DNA of 64,000 bases from Acrocarpospora pleiomorpha (GCF_009687885.1 NZ_BLAF01000023.1:18833-82832), one strand, 5' to 3'. Positions 43,504 to 52,287 are shown, counted from the first letter of the stretch. The notes: a model not told the origin generated them from the sequence alone. Translations and numbers: made by a program.

Positions 43504-44640
43504 TTACTGTGCCACCACGGCGGCGATCTTACTGACCGGCTCCGCCAGGGCGTTGATCGCGTCCGAGAGGACCTTCAGCTCGTCCTTGCTCAGCTCGGTG
43601 TGGAGCTTCCAGCCGTCGCCCTTACGGTGCGCCTCGAGGGCGGTCTCGGCGGCGGTGAACTTCTCGTCCAAGGTCTTCACCAGGGCCGCGTCCCGCGCCT
43701 CCAGCACCGGGCGCAGCGCCTGCACGGCGGCCTGCGAGCCCTCCAGGTTGGCCGCGAAGTCCCACAGGTCGGTGTGCGAGTAGCGGTCCTCCTCACCGGT
43801 GATCTTGCCGGTGGCCACCTCGTCCAGCAGTTCCTTCGCGCCGTTGCCCAGCTGCAGCGGCGACAGCTTCTCCGCGTTCGCCTTCTCCACCACCAGCTTC
43901 ACGTCGCTCATCAGCTGGTCGGCGATCGGGCCTGAGCCGCTGATGTCCTTGGTCGCCCACAGGTCCTTCTCCAGCCGGTGGTAGCCGGTGAACTCCATGC
44001 CCTCCTCGATGACCTCCTCACGGCCGTCGATCTTCGGGTCCAGGTCGCCGAAGATCTCCGCCACCGGCTCGATCCGCTCCCAGTAGGTCCGCGACACCGG
44101 GAACAGCGCCTTGGCCTTCTCCTGGTCGCCCGCCTTGACCGCGTCCACGAACTCCTGCGTCTTGACCAGCAGCGCGTCGGTCTGGCTCCGCACGTACCGC
44201 TGGTAGCTGGCGGTGGCCTCGGCCAGCTGGGCGTCGTCGGTGAGCGGCTTGTGCTCGCCGGTCACCTTGAGCGGGCCGCGGATGCCCTTGCCGATCATGC
44301 CGGGCTTGCAGGCCGTCTCGTACGTCCCGGCCGGCAGCTCGATCACCAGGTCGCGGGTGAGGCCGGGGACGATGTTCTCCACCTCGCCCATGACCCGGTC
44401 GCCCGGGGCGTACACGTAGAACTCGGTGACCTTGCTGCCGCCGTTGGTGATCGAGAACGTCGCGGTGCCGGCCGCGACCTCGGCCGTGCCGACCTGGCAG
44501 GCGGTGTCGCTGGCGGCCACCGCCACCTTCCCGTTCCCGGCCGGGGCCGCGCCGCTCGCGGCGGGGGCGGCCGGCTCGGTGCCGCCGCAGGCGGTGAGGG
44601 TGGCCAGGGCGAGAGCGCCGAGGAGAAGGGTGTTGCGCAT
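43504..44640 (-). CDS. efeO: EfeO, iron-binding lipoprotein with cupredoxin and imelysin-like M75 domains
   Basis: The protein has 378 residues with a lipobox (LATLTACG). The N-terminal 110 residues form a cupredoxin-like fold (ATFSITNGGSKVTEFYVY, TYETACKPGM). The remainder is the helical imelysin/M75 domain with the HxxE motif in GYHRLEKDLW. It collects iron outside the membrane and passes it to EfeU. The start lies 13 bp after the efeU stop. Confidence 0.92.
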   Translation of the reverse strand: MRNTLLLGALALATLTACGGTEPAAPAASGAAPAGNGKVAVAASDTACQVGTAEVAAGTATFSITNGGSKVTEFYVYAPGDRVMGEVENIVPGLTRDLVIELPAGTYETACKPGMIGKGIRGPLKVTGEHKPLTDDAQLAEATASYQRYVRSQTDALLVKTQEFVDAVKAGDQEKAKALFPVSRTYWERIEPVAEIFGDLDPKIDGREEVIEEGMEFTGYHRLEKDLWATKDISGSGPIADQLMSDVKLVVEKANAEKLSPLQLGNGAKELLDEVATGKITGEEDRYSHTDLWDFAANLEGSQAAVQALRPVLEARDAALVKTLDEKFTAAETALEAHRKGDGWKLHTELSKDELKVLSDAINALAEPVSKIAAVVAQ

Positions 44641-44653
44641 GGATGTACTCCCG

Positions 44654-45481
44654 TTACGAAATGGACTCGGCGACCTTGGCCGGGGCGGCCGGCGGGCGGA
44701 GGAAGAGGAACATCACCGGCAGCACGTAGGCCGCCCAGGCGGTCACCTCCAGCACGCTCGGCGTGGCGGTGATGTTGAACATGCCGCTGAGCAGGGCCGA
44801 ATACCAGGCACTCGGGTCGAGCACGCCGCTGATGTCGAAGGCGAGGGTGTTCAGGCCCGGCAGGATCCCGGCCTCCTGGAGGTCGTGCACGCCGTATTTG
44901 AGGATGCCCCCGGCGACCAGGATGAGCAGCAGGCCGGTCCAGGTGAAGAATTTTGTGAGGTTGACGCGGATCGCGCTGGCGTAGAGGCCCCAGCCGATGA
45001 GGATGGAGGTGAGCAGGCCGAGGGTGATCCCGATGAGCGGGGTGGCGGTGGTCGCGGCGCCCTGCGCGGAGGCGAAGAAGAGCAGCGAGGTCTCCAGGCC
45101 CTCCCTGACCACGGACAGGAACGCCATCACCGCGACCGCCACCGAGCCGACCTGGAGCGCCTCGCCCAGCTTGGCCCGCAGGTCGGAGGAGATCTTGCGG
45201 GCCGCGCCGCGCATCCAGAAGATCATCCAGGTGACGAAGACGGTCGCCGCGATCGAGGCGACCGCCTCGAACAGCTCCTGCTGCTCGAAGGCCAGGTGGG
45301 CGGCGGTGAAGGAGAGCAGCGCGCCGAAGGCGACCGACAGCGCGACCGCGGCGGCGACGCCCGTCCAGACCAGGGGTAGCCTGTCTCGCCGGTCGCTCTT
45401 GACGAGGAAGGCCACCAGGATGGAGACGACCAGGGTCGCCTCCAGCCCTTCCCGGAGTCCGATGAGGTAGCTGGCGAACAC
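44654..45481 (-). CDS. efeU: EfeU, FTR1-family iron permease
   Basis: The protein has 275 residues and seven membrane helices. The two iron-transport REGLE motifs are REGLEATLVV (near residue 9) and REGLETSLLF (near 130). The GTG at 45481 has GGAAG seven bases upstream. It is the first gene of the efeUOB operon and lies directly behind two IdeR/DtxR-like boxes, so it is probably repressed in iron-replete cells. Confidence 0.94.
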   Translation of the reverse strand: MFASYLIGLREGLEATLVVSILVAFLVKSDRRDRLPLVWTGVAAAVALSVAFGALLSFTAAHLAFEQQELFEAVASIAATVFVTWMIFWMRGAARKISSDLRAKLGEALQVGSVAVAVMAFLSVVREGLETSLLFFASAQGAATTATPLIGITLGLLTSILIGWGLYASAIRVNLTKFFTWTGLLLILVAGGILKYGVHDLQEAGILPGLNTLAFDISGVLDPSAWYSALLSGMFNITATPSVLEVTAWAAYVLPVMFLFLRPPAAPAKVAESIS

Positions 45482-45494
45482 GCGATCACTTCCA

Positions 45495-45533
45495 CAAGGT
45501 GAGGCTTGCCTAATTTAGGCGAGCTTTACCTTA
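45495..45533 (-). promoter_or_regulatory. Two IdeR/DtxR-like iron boxes upstream of efeU
   Basis: Against the 19-bp consensus TTAGGTTAGGCTAACCTAA, the segment 45495-45513 (CAAGGTGAGGCTTGCCTAA) matches at 14 positions and 45515-45533 (TTAGGCGAGCTTTACCTTA) at 13. Between them, GCTTGCCTAA-T-TTAGGCGAGC forms a further near-perfect dyad. The boxes sit 14 bp above the start codon, where a bound repressor would block transcription. Confidence 0.65.
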
Positions 45534-45633
45534 CCCATACGCGCGGCGGGCCACGCCGGTGGGGGTGGGTCGTAATTCGTTTGATGCGCGCGGAGGGTCC
45601 GCGTAACGTGAGCCGCGTCTAATCCCCGTCCCT

Positions 45634-45722
45634 GGGAGTTTCCATTGAGGTTCTGAGGTCGACGCCAGCTCTGATCACTGTCTGATCGTTGGCGTCCTCG
45701 CGTGTCCATGAACACGACCTCA
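45634..45722 (+). promoter_or_regulatory. Structured leader of the ABC-F gene, with candidate mini-ORF
   Basis: GGGAG (45634-45638) precedes TTG-AGG-TTC-TGA (45645-45656), a possible three-residue leader peptide. TGAGGTCG (45654-45661) can pair with CGACCTCA (45715-45722), and ACGCCA (45662-45667) with TGGCGT (45690-45695), forming a nested hairpin just before the ABC-F start at 45740. GAGG can instead pair with CCTC at 45696-45699. Such leaders are known from ribosome-stalling control of antibiotic-resistance ABC-F genes. Confidence 0.4.
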
Positions 45723-45739
45723 CAGGGACGGCCTCTTCT

Positions 45740-47359
45740 ATGTTGGCAATTCAAGATCTTTCTTTCGCGTGGGCGGATGGCACTCCGGTGTTCGACGGGG
45801 TGGAGCTCGCGTTCGGGCCGGGGCGTACCGGCCTGGTCGGGGTCAACGGATCCGGGAAATCCACGCTTTTGCGGGTGATGGCGGGCGAGCTGACGCCCAG
45901 CCGGGGGAGCGTGCGCGCGGGCGGGGTCATCGGGTACCTGCCGCAGAACCTGCCGCTCGGGGTGGCCAGGACGGTGTCCGACCTGCTCGGCATCACGGCG
46001 GCGCGCGAGGCGCTGCACGCGATCGAGCGGGGGGACGTCTCGGAGGCCAACTACGCGGCCGTCGTGTGGGACGTCGAGGAGCGGGCGCGCGGCGAGCTGG
46101 ACCGGCTCGGGCTGCGCGACGTGGGGCTCGACCGCCAGGTCGCCGCGCTGTCCGGCGGGGAGACCGTGCTGGTCGGGCTGGCCGCGCGGTTCCTGCTGGA
46201 GCCGGACGTGCTGCTGCTGGACGAGCCCACCAACAACCTCGACCTGGCGGCGCGCCACCGCCTCTACGACGCGGTCCTGGCATGGAACCGCACGCTGGTG
46301 GTCGTCAGCCACGACCGGACGCTGCTCGGCCTGGTCGACCAGATCGTCGAGCTGCCGTCCACGCGGGTGTTCGGGGGCAACTTCACCGCGTACGAGGAGA
46401 TCCTGGCCGCGGAGCGGTCCGCCGCCGAGCGCGCGGTGCGGACGGCCGAGGGGGACCTCAAGCGGCAGCGGCGCGATCTGGCCGACGCGCGGGTCAAGCT
46501 CGACAAGCGCGCCAGGTACGGCAAGAAGATGAACGAGCAGAAGAACGAACCGAAGATCGTCATGGGAAACCGGAAGCGGCAGGCCGAGGTGTCGGCGGGC
46601 AAACACCGCAACCTGCACGAGGAAAAGGTCGAGCAAGCCCGCGAACGCCTCACCGAGGCCGAGCAGGCCGTCCGCGACGACGCCGAGATCCGCGTCACCC
46701 TCCCCGCGACGACCGTCCCCACCGGGCGCATCGTCCTTTCCCTCCCGCTGTACGGCCTGACCGCAACAGACCACGATATTTCCGAAATTTCGGTCGATAG
46801 CGTGACTTCGGGACGCGAGCTGAGCCGGCTCGTCGTCAAAGGCCCGGAGCGAATCGCCCTGGTCGGCCCGAACGGCTCAGGAAAGACAACCCTGCTGGAG
46901 CGCATCGCGACCCACACCCGCGAGGCGGGATCCCCCGACGGCGTCCTCGTGCCGATGCGCTACCTCCCGCAACGCCTGGACATTCTCGACGACGACCTGA
47001 GCGTGCTCGACAACGTCCGCGCGGTCGCACCGGAAACCTCGACGAACAACATCCGCGCAGGTCTGGCGCGATTCCTCTTCCGGGGCGCCCGCGTCGACCA
47101 GCCCGCCGGCACCCTCTCCGGCGGCGAACGGTTCCGCGCCGTCCTGGCCGCGCTGCTGCTCGCCGACCCCCAGCTCCTGCTCATGGACGAGCCCACCAAC
47201 AACCTCGACCTGGCCAGCGTGCGGCAACTCGCCCAGGCGCTGTCCGCCTACCGGGGCGCGCTGATCGTGGCAAGCCACGATCTTCCGTTCCTGGATTCGA
47301 TCAGCCCGACTCGCCGAATTGACACCTCCGGACTTGTCGGTAAACAGTTGGACGGGTGA
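45740..47359 (+). CDS. ABC-F family ATPase, probable ribosome-protection type
   Basis: The protein is 539 residues from the ATG at 45740 (the frame is open 51 bp further up). Two ABC domains are fused without membrane segments: Walker A GVNGSGKST and GPNGSGKTT, signatures LSGGE in both halves, and Walker B followed by EPTNNLDLA in both. The linker between the domains is long and basic (KRARYGKKMNEQKN, GNRKRQAEVSAGKHR), as in ABC-F proteins that reach the ribosomal P-site. Family members release stalled or drug-bound ribosomes; a target drug cannot be named. It overlaps the next lipoprotein gene (GTGA). Confidence 0.85.
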   Translation: MLAIQDLSFAWADGTPVFDGVELAFGPGRTGLVGVNGSGKSTLLRVMAGELTPSRGSVRAGGVIGYLPQNLPLGVARTVSDLLGITAAREALHAIERGDVSEANYAAVVWDVEERARGELDRLGLRDVGLDRQVAALSGGETVLVGLAARFLLEPDVLLLDEPTNNLDLAARHRLYDAVLAWNRTLVVVSHDRTLLGLVDQIVELPSTRVFGGNFTAYEEILAAERSAAERAVRTAEGDLKRQRRDLADARVKLDKRARYGKKMNEQKNEPKIVMGNRKRQAEVSAGKHRNLHEEKVEQARERLTEAEQAVRDDAEIRVTLPATTVPTGRIVLSLPLYGLTATDHDISEISVDSVTSGRELSRLVVKGPERIALVGPNGSGKTTLLERIATHTREAGSPDGVLVPMRYLPQRLDILDDDLSVLDNVRAVAPETSTNNIRAGLARFLFRGARVDQPAGTLSGGERFRAVLAALLLADPQLLLMDEPTNNLDLASVRQLAQALSAYRGALIVASHDLPFLDSISPTRRIDTSGLVGKQLDG

Positions 47360-48297
47360 TCACTCCCCGGTTCCTCGCCGCCGCCGCGGCGGCGGTCACG
47401 CTCAGCGCCTGCACCGCGGCCCCGGCCTCGCCGGGCGACCCCGTCTCCCCGGCTCCCGGCAGCGCCGCCGGCTCACCGTCGCCGTCGGGCCTCAGCCCCG
47501 CCGCCTACCGCACCACCCTGGACTCGGCGGGCGGCCCGGTGGACAGCGCGCTCAAGGACCTGTCCAAGGCCAAGACCCCCAAGACGCTCGGGGACCGGCT
47601 GACCCGGGCCGAGACAGCGGTAGGCGACGCCCTGACCCAGCTCGGACCGGTCCAGCCGCCCGCCGACATCACCACCGAGCACTCCGACTACCTGGCCGCG
47701 CTGCGCGGCATGGAGACCACCCTCGGCGATCTGCGGACCGGCGTGGAGGAGCTGTCGCTGTGCACGGCGACGGCGGTGCTGGCCCGGCTGGGCAAGTCCG
47801 ACGACTTCGCCGCGCTCAAGGAGGCGGGCATCGACCTGGCCTCGCTCGGCGACTACCCGGGCGGCAAGGTCTCCGTCAAACCGCCCAAGGAGGAGAACCG
47901 CCGGCAGGCCAACGGGAAGGTGCTGCGCTCCTCCATACGCGGGGGGCGGAGCAAGCTGATCGTGAAGAACGGCGGCGGGCAGGACGCGGTGCTCACCATG
48001 ATGCTCGGCAAGCGCAAGGCGGTGACGGTCTACGTGCGCAAGAAGAGCCGGGCCACCGTGCCGAACATCAAGGACGGCAACTACCGGGTGTTCTTCGCGA
48101 CCGGGGTCGACTACGACAGCAAGAAACGGCGGTTCAACCGGACCTGCAGCTTCGAGCGGTTCGACGACTCGGTGCGGTTCAGGACCACGTTCAGCGGCAG
48201 CACGATCCGCTGGAGCGACTGGACGCTCACCCTCAACAAGGTCACCGGCGGCAACGCGCCGTCGAGCAAGGTCGACCCGGACGACTTCCCCGCATGA
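47356..48297 (+). CDS. Lipoprotein of unknown function
   Basis: The protein has 313 residues, starting at GTG overlapping the ABC-F stop. A signal sequence with a lipobox (LSACT) is followed by a Pro/Ser/Gly-rich linker, a helical segment (residues about 50-150, YRTTLDSAGGPVDSALKDLSKAKTPK by position), and a beta-rich C-terminal domain (KLIVKNGGGQDAVLTMMLG..., NYRVFFATGVDYD). I do not recognise the family. A perfect 11-bp inverted repeat follows the stop. Confidence 0.75.
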   Translation: MITPRFLAAAAAAVTLSACTAAPASPGDPVSPAPGSAAGSPSPSGLSPAAYRTTLDSAGGPVDSALKDLSKAKTPKTLGDRLTRAETAVGDALTQLGPVQPPADITTEHSDYLAALRGMETTLGDLRTGVEELSLCTATAVLARLGKSDDFAALKEAGIDLASLGDYPGGKVSVKPPKEENRRQANGKVLRSSIRGGRSKLIVKNGGGQDAVLTMMLGKRKAVTVYVRKKSRATVPNIKDGNYRVFFATGVDYDSKKRRFNRTCSFERFDDSVRFRTTFSGSTIRWSDWTLTLNKVTGGNAPSSKVDPDDFPA

Positions 48298-48301
48298 CGA
48301 A

Positions 48302-48327
48302 GCCGCGGTCCCCCACGGGACCGCGGC
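48302..48327. terminator. Bidirectional terminator hairpin
   Basis: GCCGCGGTCCC (48302-48312) and GGGACCGCGGC (48317-48327) form a perfect 11-bp stem with a CCAC loop in the 40-bp gap between the convergent lipoprotein and zinc-finger genes. There is no strong T-tract, which is usual in high-GC actinobacteria. Confidence 0.75.
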
Positions 48328-48337
48328 CTGGAAAAGC

Positions 48338-48592
48338 TCAGCTGGAGAAGAGCGCGTTCACCCAGCTCTTGCGGTGGCCATGGTGGTAGCCGTGGCCGCC
48401 GTGGTGGCCGCCGCCCCAGGCCGGGCCGGGAGCGGGGGGCGGGGGAGCCGCGTTCCACTGGTTCTCCATGCGGGAGAGCGTCTCCAGCTCGCCGTAGTCG
48501 AGGAAGATTCCACGGCAGTTGTCGCACTGCTCGATGTGGACGCCGTTACGGTCAAAAGTCCGCATGTTCCCGCGGCACTTGGGGCACTGCAT
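48338..48592 (-). CDS. TFIIB-type zinc-ribbon protein
   Basis: The protein is 84 residues. Two CxxC knuckles, CPKC and CDNC, spaced 20 residues apart, followed by RGIFLDYGELETL, define the zf-TFIIB family. A Pro-rich and then Gly/His-rich tail (GGGHHGGHGYHHGH) could bind metal. I use the ATG at 48592 because AGGAG lies nine bases upstream; the ATG at 48601 touches that site. The role is unknown; homologues are widespread in actinobacteria. Confidence 0.8.
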   Translation of the reverse strand: MQCPKCRGNMRTFDRNGVHIEQCDNCRGIFLDYGELETLSRMENQWNAAPPPPAPGPAWGGGHHGGHGYHHGHRKSWVNALFSS

Positions 48593-48628
48593 GAGCGTCA
48601 TCTCCTTATGAGGCGTTAACCATTCACC

Positions 48629-49450
48629 CTACGACGGTGGCGGTGTGGCCAGGATCCTCTCGCAGGAGGAGATCAGAGCCTCTGCCGCCTCGTCAAGGGC
48701 GGTGTTGTCGCGGCGCGCGGTGGCCATTGCCGTGGCGGCCAGTTGGACCGTCAACGCGCGGGCCGGCCCGTCGAGTTCCCGCCACGGGTCGCCCGGCGAG
48801 ACGGCGGTCCCCCCGGCGGCCAGGTAGGAGCCGAGGAACCGGTTCCATTCGTCCGGCGAGACGAGCCCGGACGCGAACCAGGCGGCTGGCCGGGCGAGAT
48901 CCCAGGCGGGGTCGCCGTACCCGAGGTCGTCGGGGTCGATCAGCAGCCACGCGCCATCCAAGCGGATGAGCTGCCCCAGATGCCAGTCGCCATGCGCCAG
49001 GCCGTACGCGCGTTGCCGCAGATCCAGCGTCTGGTACGCCTTGCGGGGCAGATCGCCGGGTTCGAGCTGGGCGACGGCCCGGGTGACCCGCGCGGGCCCG
49101 CCCATCGGGGGTAACCCGGCGGGCAGGGGCTGGGCGTGCAGCCGCGCCAGCAGCCGCCCGCCCTCCTCCCACGGCGGCGTCTCGAGATCGTCGGGCGTGA
49201 GCGGCTCCCCGGCGGGCCAGATGGTGACAATGCGGTCGCCCACCCGGTCGGTCCCCAGCGGTTCCAGCAGCAGGCCGGGCAGCCGCACCTCTAGGCGGGC
49301 CTTCAGCTCGGCCTCGTCGGTCCCGGCCGGGTGCGCCTTCACCACGACGTCGCCCACCCTGATCACCAGGACGCGGGTGTCCTTGAGCACGGTGGGCGGG
49401 CCTGCGCGGCCGGACAGCCGTACCAGCTGAGAGACCAGGTCGGGGGGCAC
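48629..49450 (-). CDS. APH-family phosphotransferase
   Basis: The protein has 273 residues of the aminoglycoside phosphotransferase/choline-kinase fold: VVVKAHPAG (ATP Lys), LAHGDWHLGQLI (catalytic-loop Brenner motif, with Gln replacing the usual Asn), and LIDPDDLGYGDPAWDLA (DFG-like metal loop). The substrate may be a small hydroxylated metabolite; resistance is only one possibility. GTG start with no ribosome site; TAGATT (49462-49457 on the minus strand) ends six bases before the start, consistent with a leaderless transcript. Confidence 0.8.
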   Translation of the reverse strand: MPPDLVSQLVRLSGRAGPPTVLKDTRVLVIRVGDVVVKAHPAGTDEAELKARLEVRLPGLLLEPLGTDRVGDRIVTIWPAGEPLTPDDLETPPWEEGGRLLARLHAQPLPAGLPPMGGPARVTRAVAQLEPGDLPRKAYQTLDLRQRAYGLAHGDWHLGQLIRLDGAWLLIDPDDLGYGDPAWDLARPAAWFASGLVSPDEWNRFLGSYLAAGGTAVSPGDPWRELDGPARALTVQLAATAMATARRDNTALDEAAEALISSCERILATPPPS

Positions 49451-49456
49451 CGGCTC

Positions 49457-49480
49457 AATCTACCCGGCGGGCTCTAGGGT
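49457..49480. promoter_or_regulatory. Back-to-back -10 elements of two divergent leaderless genes
   Basis: TAGATT at 49462-49457 (minus) ends six bases from the APH start, and TAGGGT at 49475-49480 (plus) ends seven bases from the LLM start. The two -10 elements are 12 bp apart inside a 37-bp gap that has no room for ribosome sites. Confidence 0.5.
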
Positions 49481-49487
49481 TGGCCGT

Positions 49488-50378
49488 ATGAGAATTGGAT
49501 TCGCGGTGCCGGTGTCCGGGTCGTGGGCGACGCCCGGCAACATGGCGCGGGTGGCGACCCGGGCCGAGGAGCTCGGCTACCACGAGGTGTGGACGTTCCA
49601 GCGGCTGCTCTACCCGGTCGGCCACACGATGGGGTCCAGCTACCGGAGCGTTCAGGACCCGATCGTCACGTTGTCGTACGTGGCGGGTAGTACCTCCCGG
49701 ATCCAGCTCGGCGTGGCCGTCCTGAACCTGCCCTTCTACTCCCCGGCCATGCTGGCCAAGCAGCTCGCCAGCCTGCAGATCGTCTCCGGCGGCCGCCTGG
49801 ACGTGGGTGTCGGCCTGGGCTGGGTGGAGGAGGAGTTCGCCGCCTCCGCGGTCCCGATGGAACGCCGCGGCAAGCGCGCCGAGGAGTATGTGCAGCTGCT
49901 CCGCAAGCTCTGGACCGAGGACCCGGTCGAGCACAAGGGCGAGTTCTACGCCCTGCCCCCGGTCCACCAGGACCCCAAGCCCGCGCCCGTCCCGCCGATC
50001 CTGATGGGCGGCGCGGCTCCGGTCGCCCTGCGCCGCGCGGGCCGCCTGGCCGACGGCTGGATCAGCTCCAGCCGGATGGACCTGTCCAGGCTCCACGAGC
50101 AGATCTCCATTGTGAAGGAGTCGGCCCGCGAGGCCGGGCGCGACCCCGGCGCGCTGCGTTTCATCTGCCGCGGCGTGACCCGCCCCGGGTCCGACAGCTC
50201 CGCACCGCTCGCCGGTTCGTACGACAAGATCCGGGAGGACGTCGCGGCCCTGGCCGAGCAGGGGGTCACCGAGGTCTTCCACGACCTCAACTTCAACCCC
50301 GAGTTCGGCTCCGTCGACGCCGACCCCGTCGCCTCGATGCGGCGCGCCGAGGAGGCCCTGGAGGCGCTCAAGCCCTAG
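49488..50378 (+). CDS. LLM-class (F420/FMN-dependent) oxidoreductase
   Basis: The protein has 296 residues. MRIGFAVPVSGSWATPGN, AEELGYHEVWTFQRL, IQLGVAVLNLPFYSPAMLAKQLASLQIVSGGRLDVGVGLGW and PPILMGGAAPVALRRAGRLADGW are the classical luciferase-like monooxygenase blocks. In actinobacteria this type usually uses F420; the substrate is unknown. The 3' end overlaps that of a second LLM gene on the other strand by 4 bp. Confidence 0.9.
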   Translation: MRIGFAVPVSGSWATPGNMARVATRAEELGYHEVWTFQRLLYPVGHTMGSSYRSVQDPIVTLSYVAGSTSRIQLGVAVLNLPFYSPAMLAKQLASLQIVSGGRLDVGVGLGWVEEEFAASAVPMERRGKRAEEYVQLLRKLWTEDPVEHKGEFYALPPVHQDPKPAPVPPILMGGAAPVALRRAGRLADGWISSSRMDLSRLHEQISIVKESAREAGRDPGALRFICRGVTRPGSDSSAPLAGSYDKIREDVAALAEQGVTEVFHDLNFNPEFGSVDADPVASMRRAEEALEALKP

Positions 50379-51397
50379 GGCGTCATCTCGTAGGCCTGCG
50401 CGATCAGTTCGTAGGACCGGATTCGCGTGTCCGTGCCGTGCACCGTCGTGGTGATCATCAGCTCGTCCGCGGCGGTGCGCTTGCGCAGTTCCTCCAGGCC
50501 GGTCCTGACCTGATCCGGGTCGCCGTAGACGACGTCGGCCAGCCGTCCGTACACGAACTCGGTCTCCGCCGCCGAATACGGATACGCGGCCGCCTCCTCC
50601 GGCGTCGGGAACCGGCCGGGACGCCCGAGCCGCATCCGCAGGAACGCCAGCGCGCCCGCCATGGCCTGCCGCAGCGCCTCCTGCTCGCTCTCGGCCGCCA
50701 GCGCGGAGACCCCGATCATCGCGTACGGCTCCGCGAGCACCTCCGACGGACGGAACGAGGTGCGGTAGAGCTCCAGCGCGGGCTCGGTGCCGGCCGCGCT
50801 GAAGTGGTGCGCGTACGCGAACGGCAGGCCCAGCAGCCCGGCCAGCCGCGCGCTGAACCCGCTGGAACCCAGCAGCCAGATGGGAGGCCGGTCGTCCCCG
50901 CGCGGGATCGCCTGGACCCGGGGGTTGGCGCCGTCCAGGAAGGCGGTCAGCGCGGCGACCTCCTGCGGGAACTCGTCCGGGTCGACGTTCGCGCTGCGCC
51001 GCAGCGCCTGCGCGGTGACCATGTCGGTGCCCGGCGCCCGGCCCAGGCCGAGATCGATGCGCCCGGGATGCAACGCGTGCAACGTGCCGAACTGCTCGGC
51101 GATCACCAGCGGCGCGTGGTTGGGCAGCATCACCCCGCCGGACCCCAGCCGGATCGTGCTCGTGGACGCCGCCAGGTGCGCGATGAGCACGGCGGGGGAG
51201 GAGCTGGCCACGCCCGGCATGCCGTGATGCTCCGCCACCCAGATCCGGTGATATCCCCACTGCTCCGCCCGCTTCGCGAGCTCGGTCGCGCCCCGCAGCG
51301 CCTCGCCCGGGCTGCCGCCCTCCCCGACCGTGGCCAGTTCGAGCACCGACAGAGGAACCTCGGCCGCACCGCGCGCGACGCCGCGAATATTCTCCAT
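50375..51397 (-). CDS. LLM-class flavin-dependent oxidoreductase (MsnO8-like)
   Basis: The protein has 340 residues from the ATG at 51397 (a TTG at 51409 adds four residues). PLSVLELATVGEGG, RIWVAEHHGMPGVASSSPAVLIAHLA, LRLGSGGVMLPNHAPLVIAEQFGTL, PGRIDLGLGRAPGTD and PIWLLGSSGFSARLAGLLGLPFAYAHHF identify the alkanal-monooxygenase-like group. No ribosome site is seen. It is convergent with the first LLM gene, to which it is only distantly related, and divergent from the HAD phosphatase. Confidence 0.9.
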   Translation of the reverse strand: MENIRGVARGAAEVPLSVLELATVGEGGSPGEALRGATELAKRAEQWGYHRIWVAEHHGMPGVASSSPAVLIAHLAASTSTIRLGSGGVMLPNHAPLVIAEQFGTLHALHPGRIDLGLGRAPGTDMVTAQALRRSANVDPDEFPQEVAALTAFLDGANPRVQAIPRGDDRPPIWLLGSSGFSARLAGLLGLPFAYAHHFSAAGTEPALELYRTSFRPSEVLAEPYAMIGVSALAAESEQEALRQAMAGALAFLRMRLGRPGRFPTPEEAAAYPYSAAETEFVYGRLADVVYGDPDQVRTGLEELRKRTAADELMITTTVHGTDTRIRSYELIAQAYEMTP

Positions 51398-51465
51398 GAA
51401 CGCAGACAACCGGGGATGCGCTCCGGATATTTCTGGATCATCCGCGCACCTGCGATGCTTGGGGC

Positions 51466-52248
51466 ATGACTGAACGCAAGCCCATCGACTGCTGGCTGTC
51501 GGACATGGACGGCGTCCTGGTCCACGAGGGCAAGCCCGTGCCCGGCGCCGACGAGTTCATCCAGAAGCTGGGCGAATCCGGCAAACGTTTCCTCGTCCTC
51601 ACCAACAACTCCATCTACACCCCCCGCGACCTGTCGGTACGGCTCCGCGTGGCCGGCCTCAACGTGCCGCCGGAGGCGATCTGGACCTCCGCCATGGCCA
51701 CCGCCGACTTCCTGTCCGCCCAGCGCCCCGAAGGCTCCGCGTACGTGATCGGGGAGTCGGGCCTGACCACCGCCCTGCACGAGGCCGGCTACATCCTCAC
51801 CGACCTGGACCCCGACTACGTGGTCCTGGGCGAGACCCGCACCTACAGCTTCTCCCACATCACCCGCGCCATCCGCCTGATCGAGAACGGCGCCCGCTTC
51901 ATCGCCACCAACCCCGACGCGGTCGGCCCCTCCCACGAGGGCAACCTGCCCGCCTGCGGCGCCGTGGCCGCCATGATCACCAAAGCCACCGGCGTCGAGC
52001 CGTACTTCGTGGGCAAGCCGAACCCGATGATGATGCGCAGCGCGCTCAACCGCATCGAGGGCCACAGCGAGAGCACCGCCATGATCGGCGACCGGATGGA
52101 CACCGACATCGTCTGCGGCATGGAGGCCGGGCTGCACACCATCCTGGTCCTCACCGGCGTCACCCAGCGCGAGCAGATCGACCGTTTCCCGTTCCGCCCG
52201 TCCCGGATCGTCCCCTCGGTCGCGGACCTGATCGATCTGGTCGAGTAA
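51466..52248 (+). CDS. HAD-IIA family sugar-phosphate phosphatase (NagD-like)
   Basis: The protein has 260 residues. Motif I is SDMDGVLV with a nucleophilic Asp, motif II LTNNS, a cap region (IGESGLTTALHEAGY), and motif III/IV GKPNP...MIGDRMDTDI. These are typical of NagD and AraL-type phosphatases, which act on nucleotide or sugar phosphates. ATG start with no ribosome site; GATGCT ends six bases upstream, in the pattern of other possible leaderless genes here. Confidence 0.9.
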   Translation: MTERKPIDCWLSDMDGVLVHEGKPVPGADEFIQKLGESGKRFLVLTNNSIYTPRDLSVRLRVAGLNVPPEAIWTSAMATADFLSAQRPEGSAYVIGESGLTTALHEAGYILTDLDPDYVVLGETRTYSFSHITRAIRLIENGARFIATNPDAVGPSHEGNLPACGAVAAMITKATGVEPYFVGKPNPMMMRSALNRIEGHSESTAMIGDRMDTDIVCGMEAGLHTILVLTGVTQREQIDRFPFRPSRIVPSVADLIDLVE

Positions 52249-52287
52249 CTGCCACGCCCTGTCAGCATCCCGTGCGAGGCTGACGGG

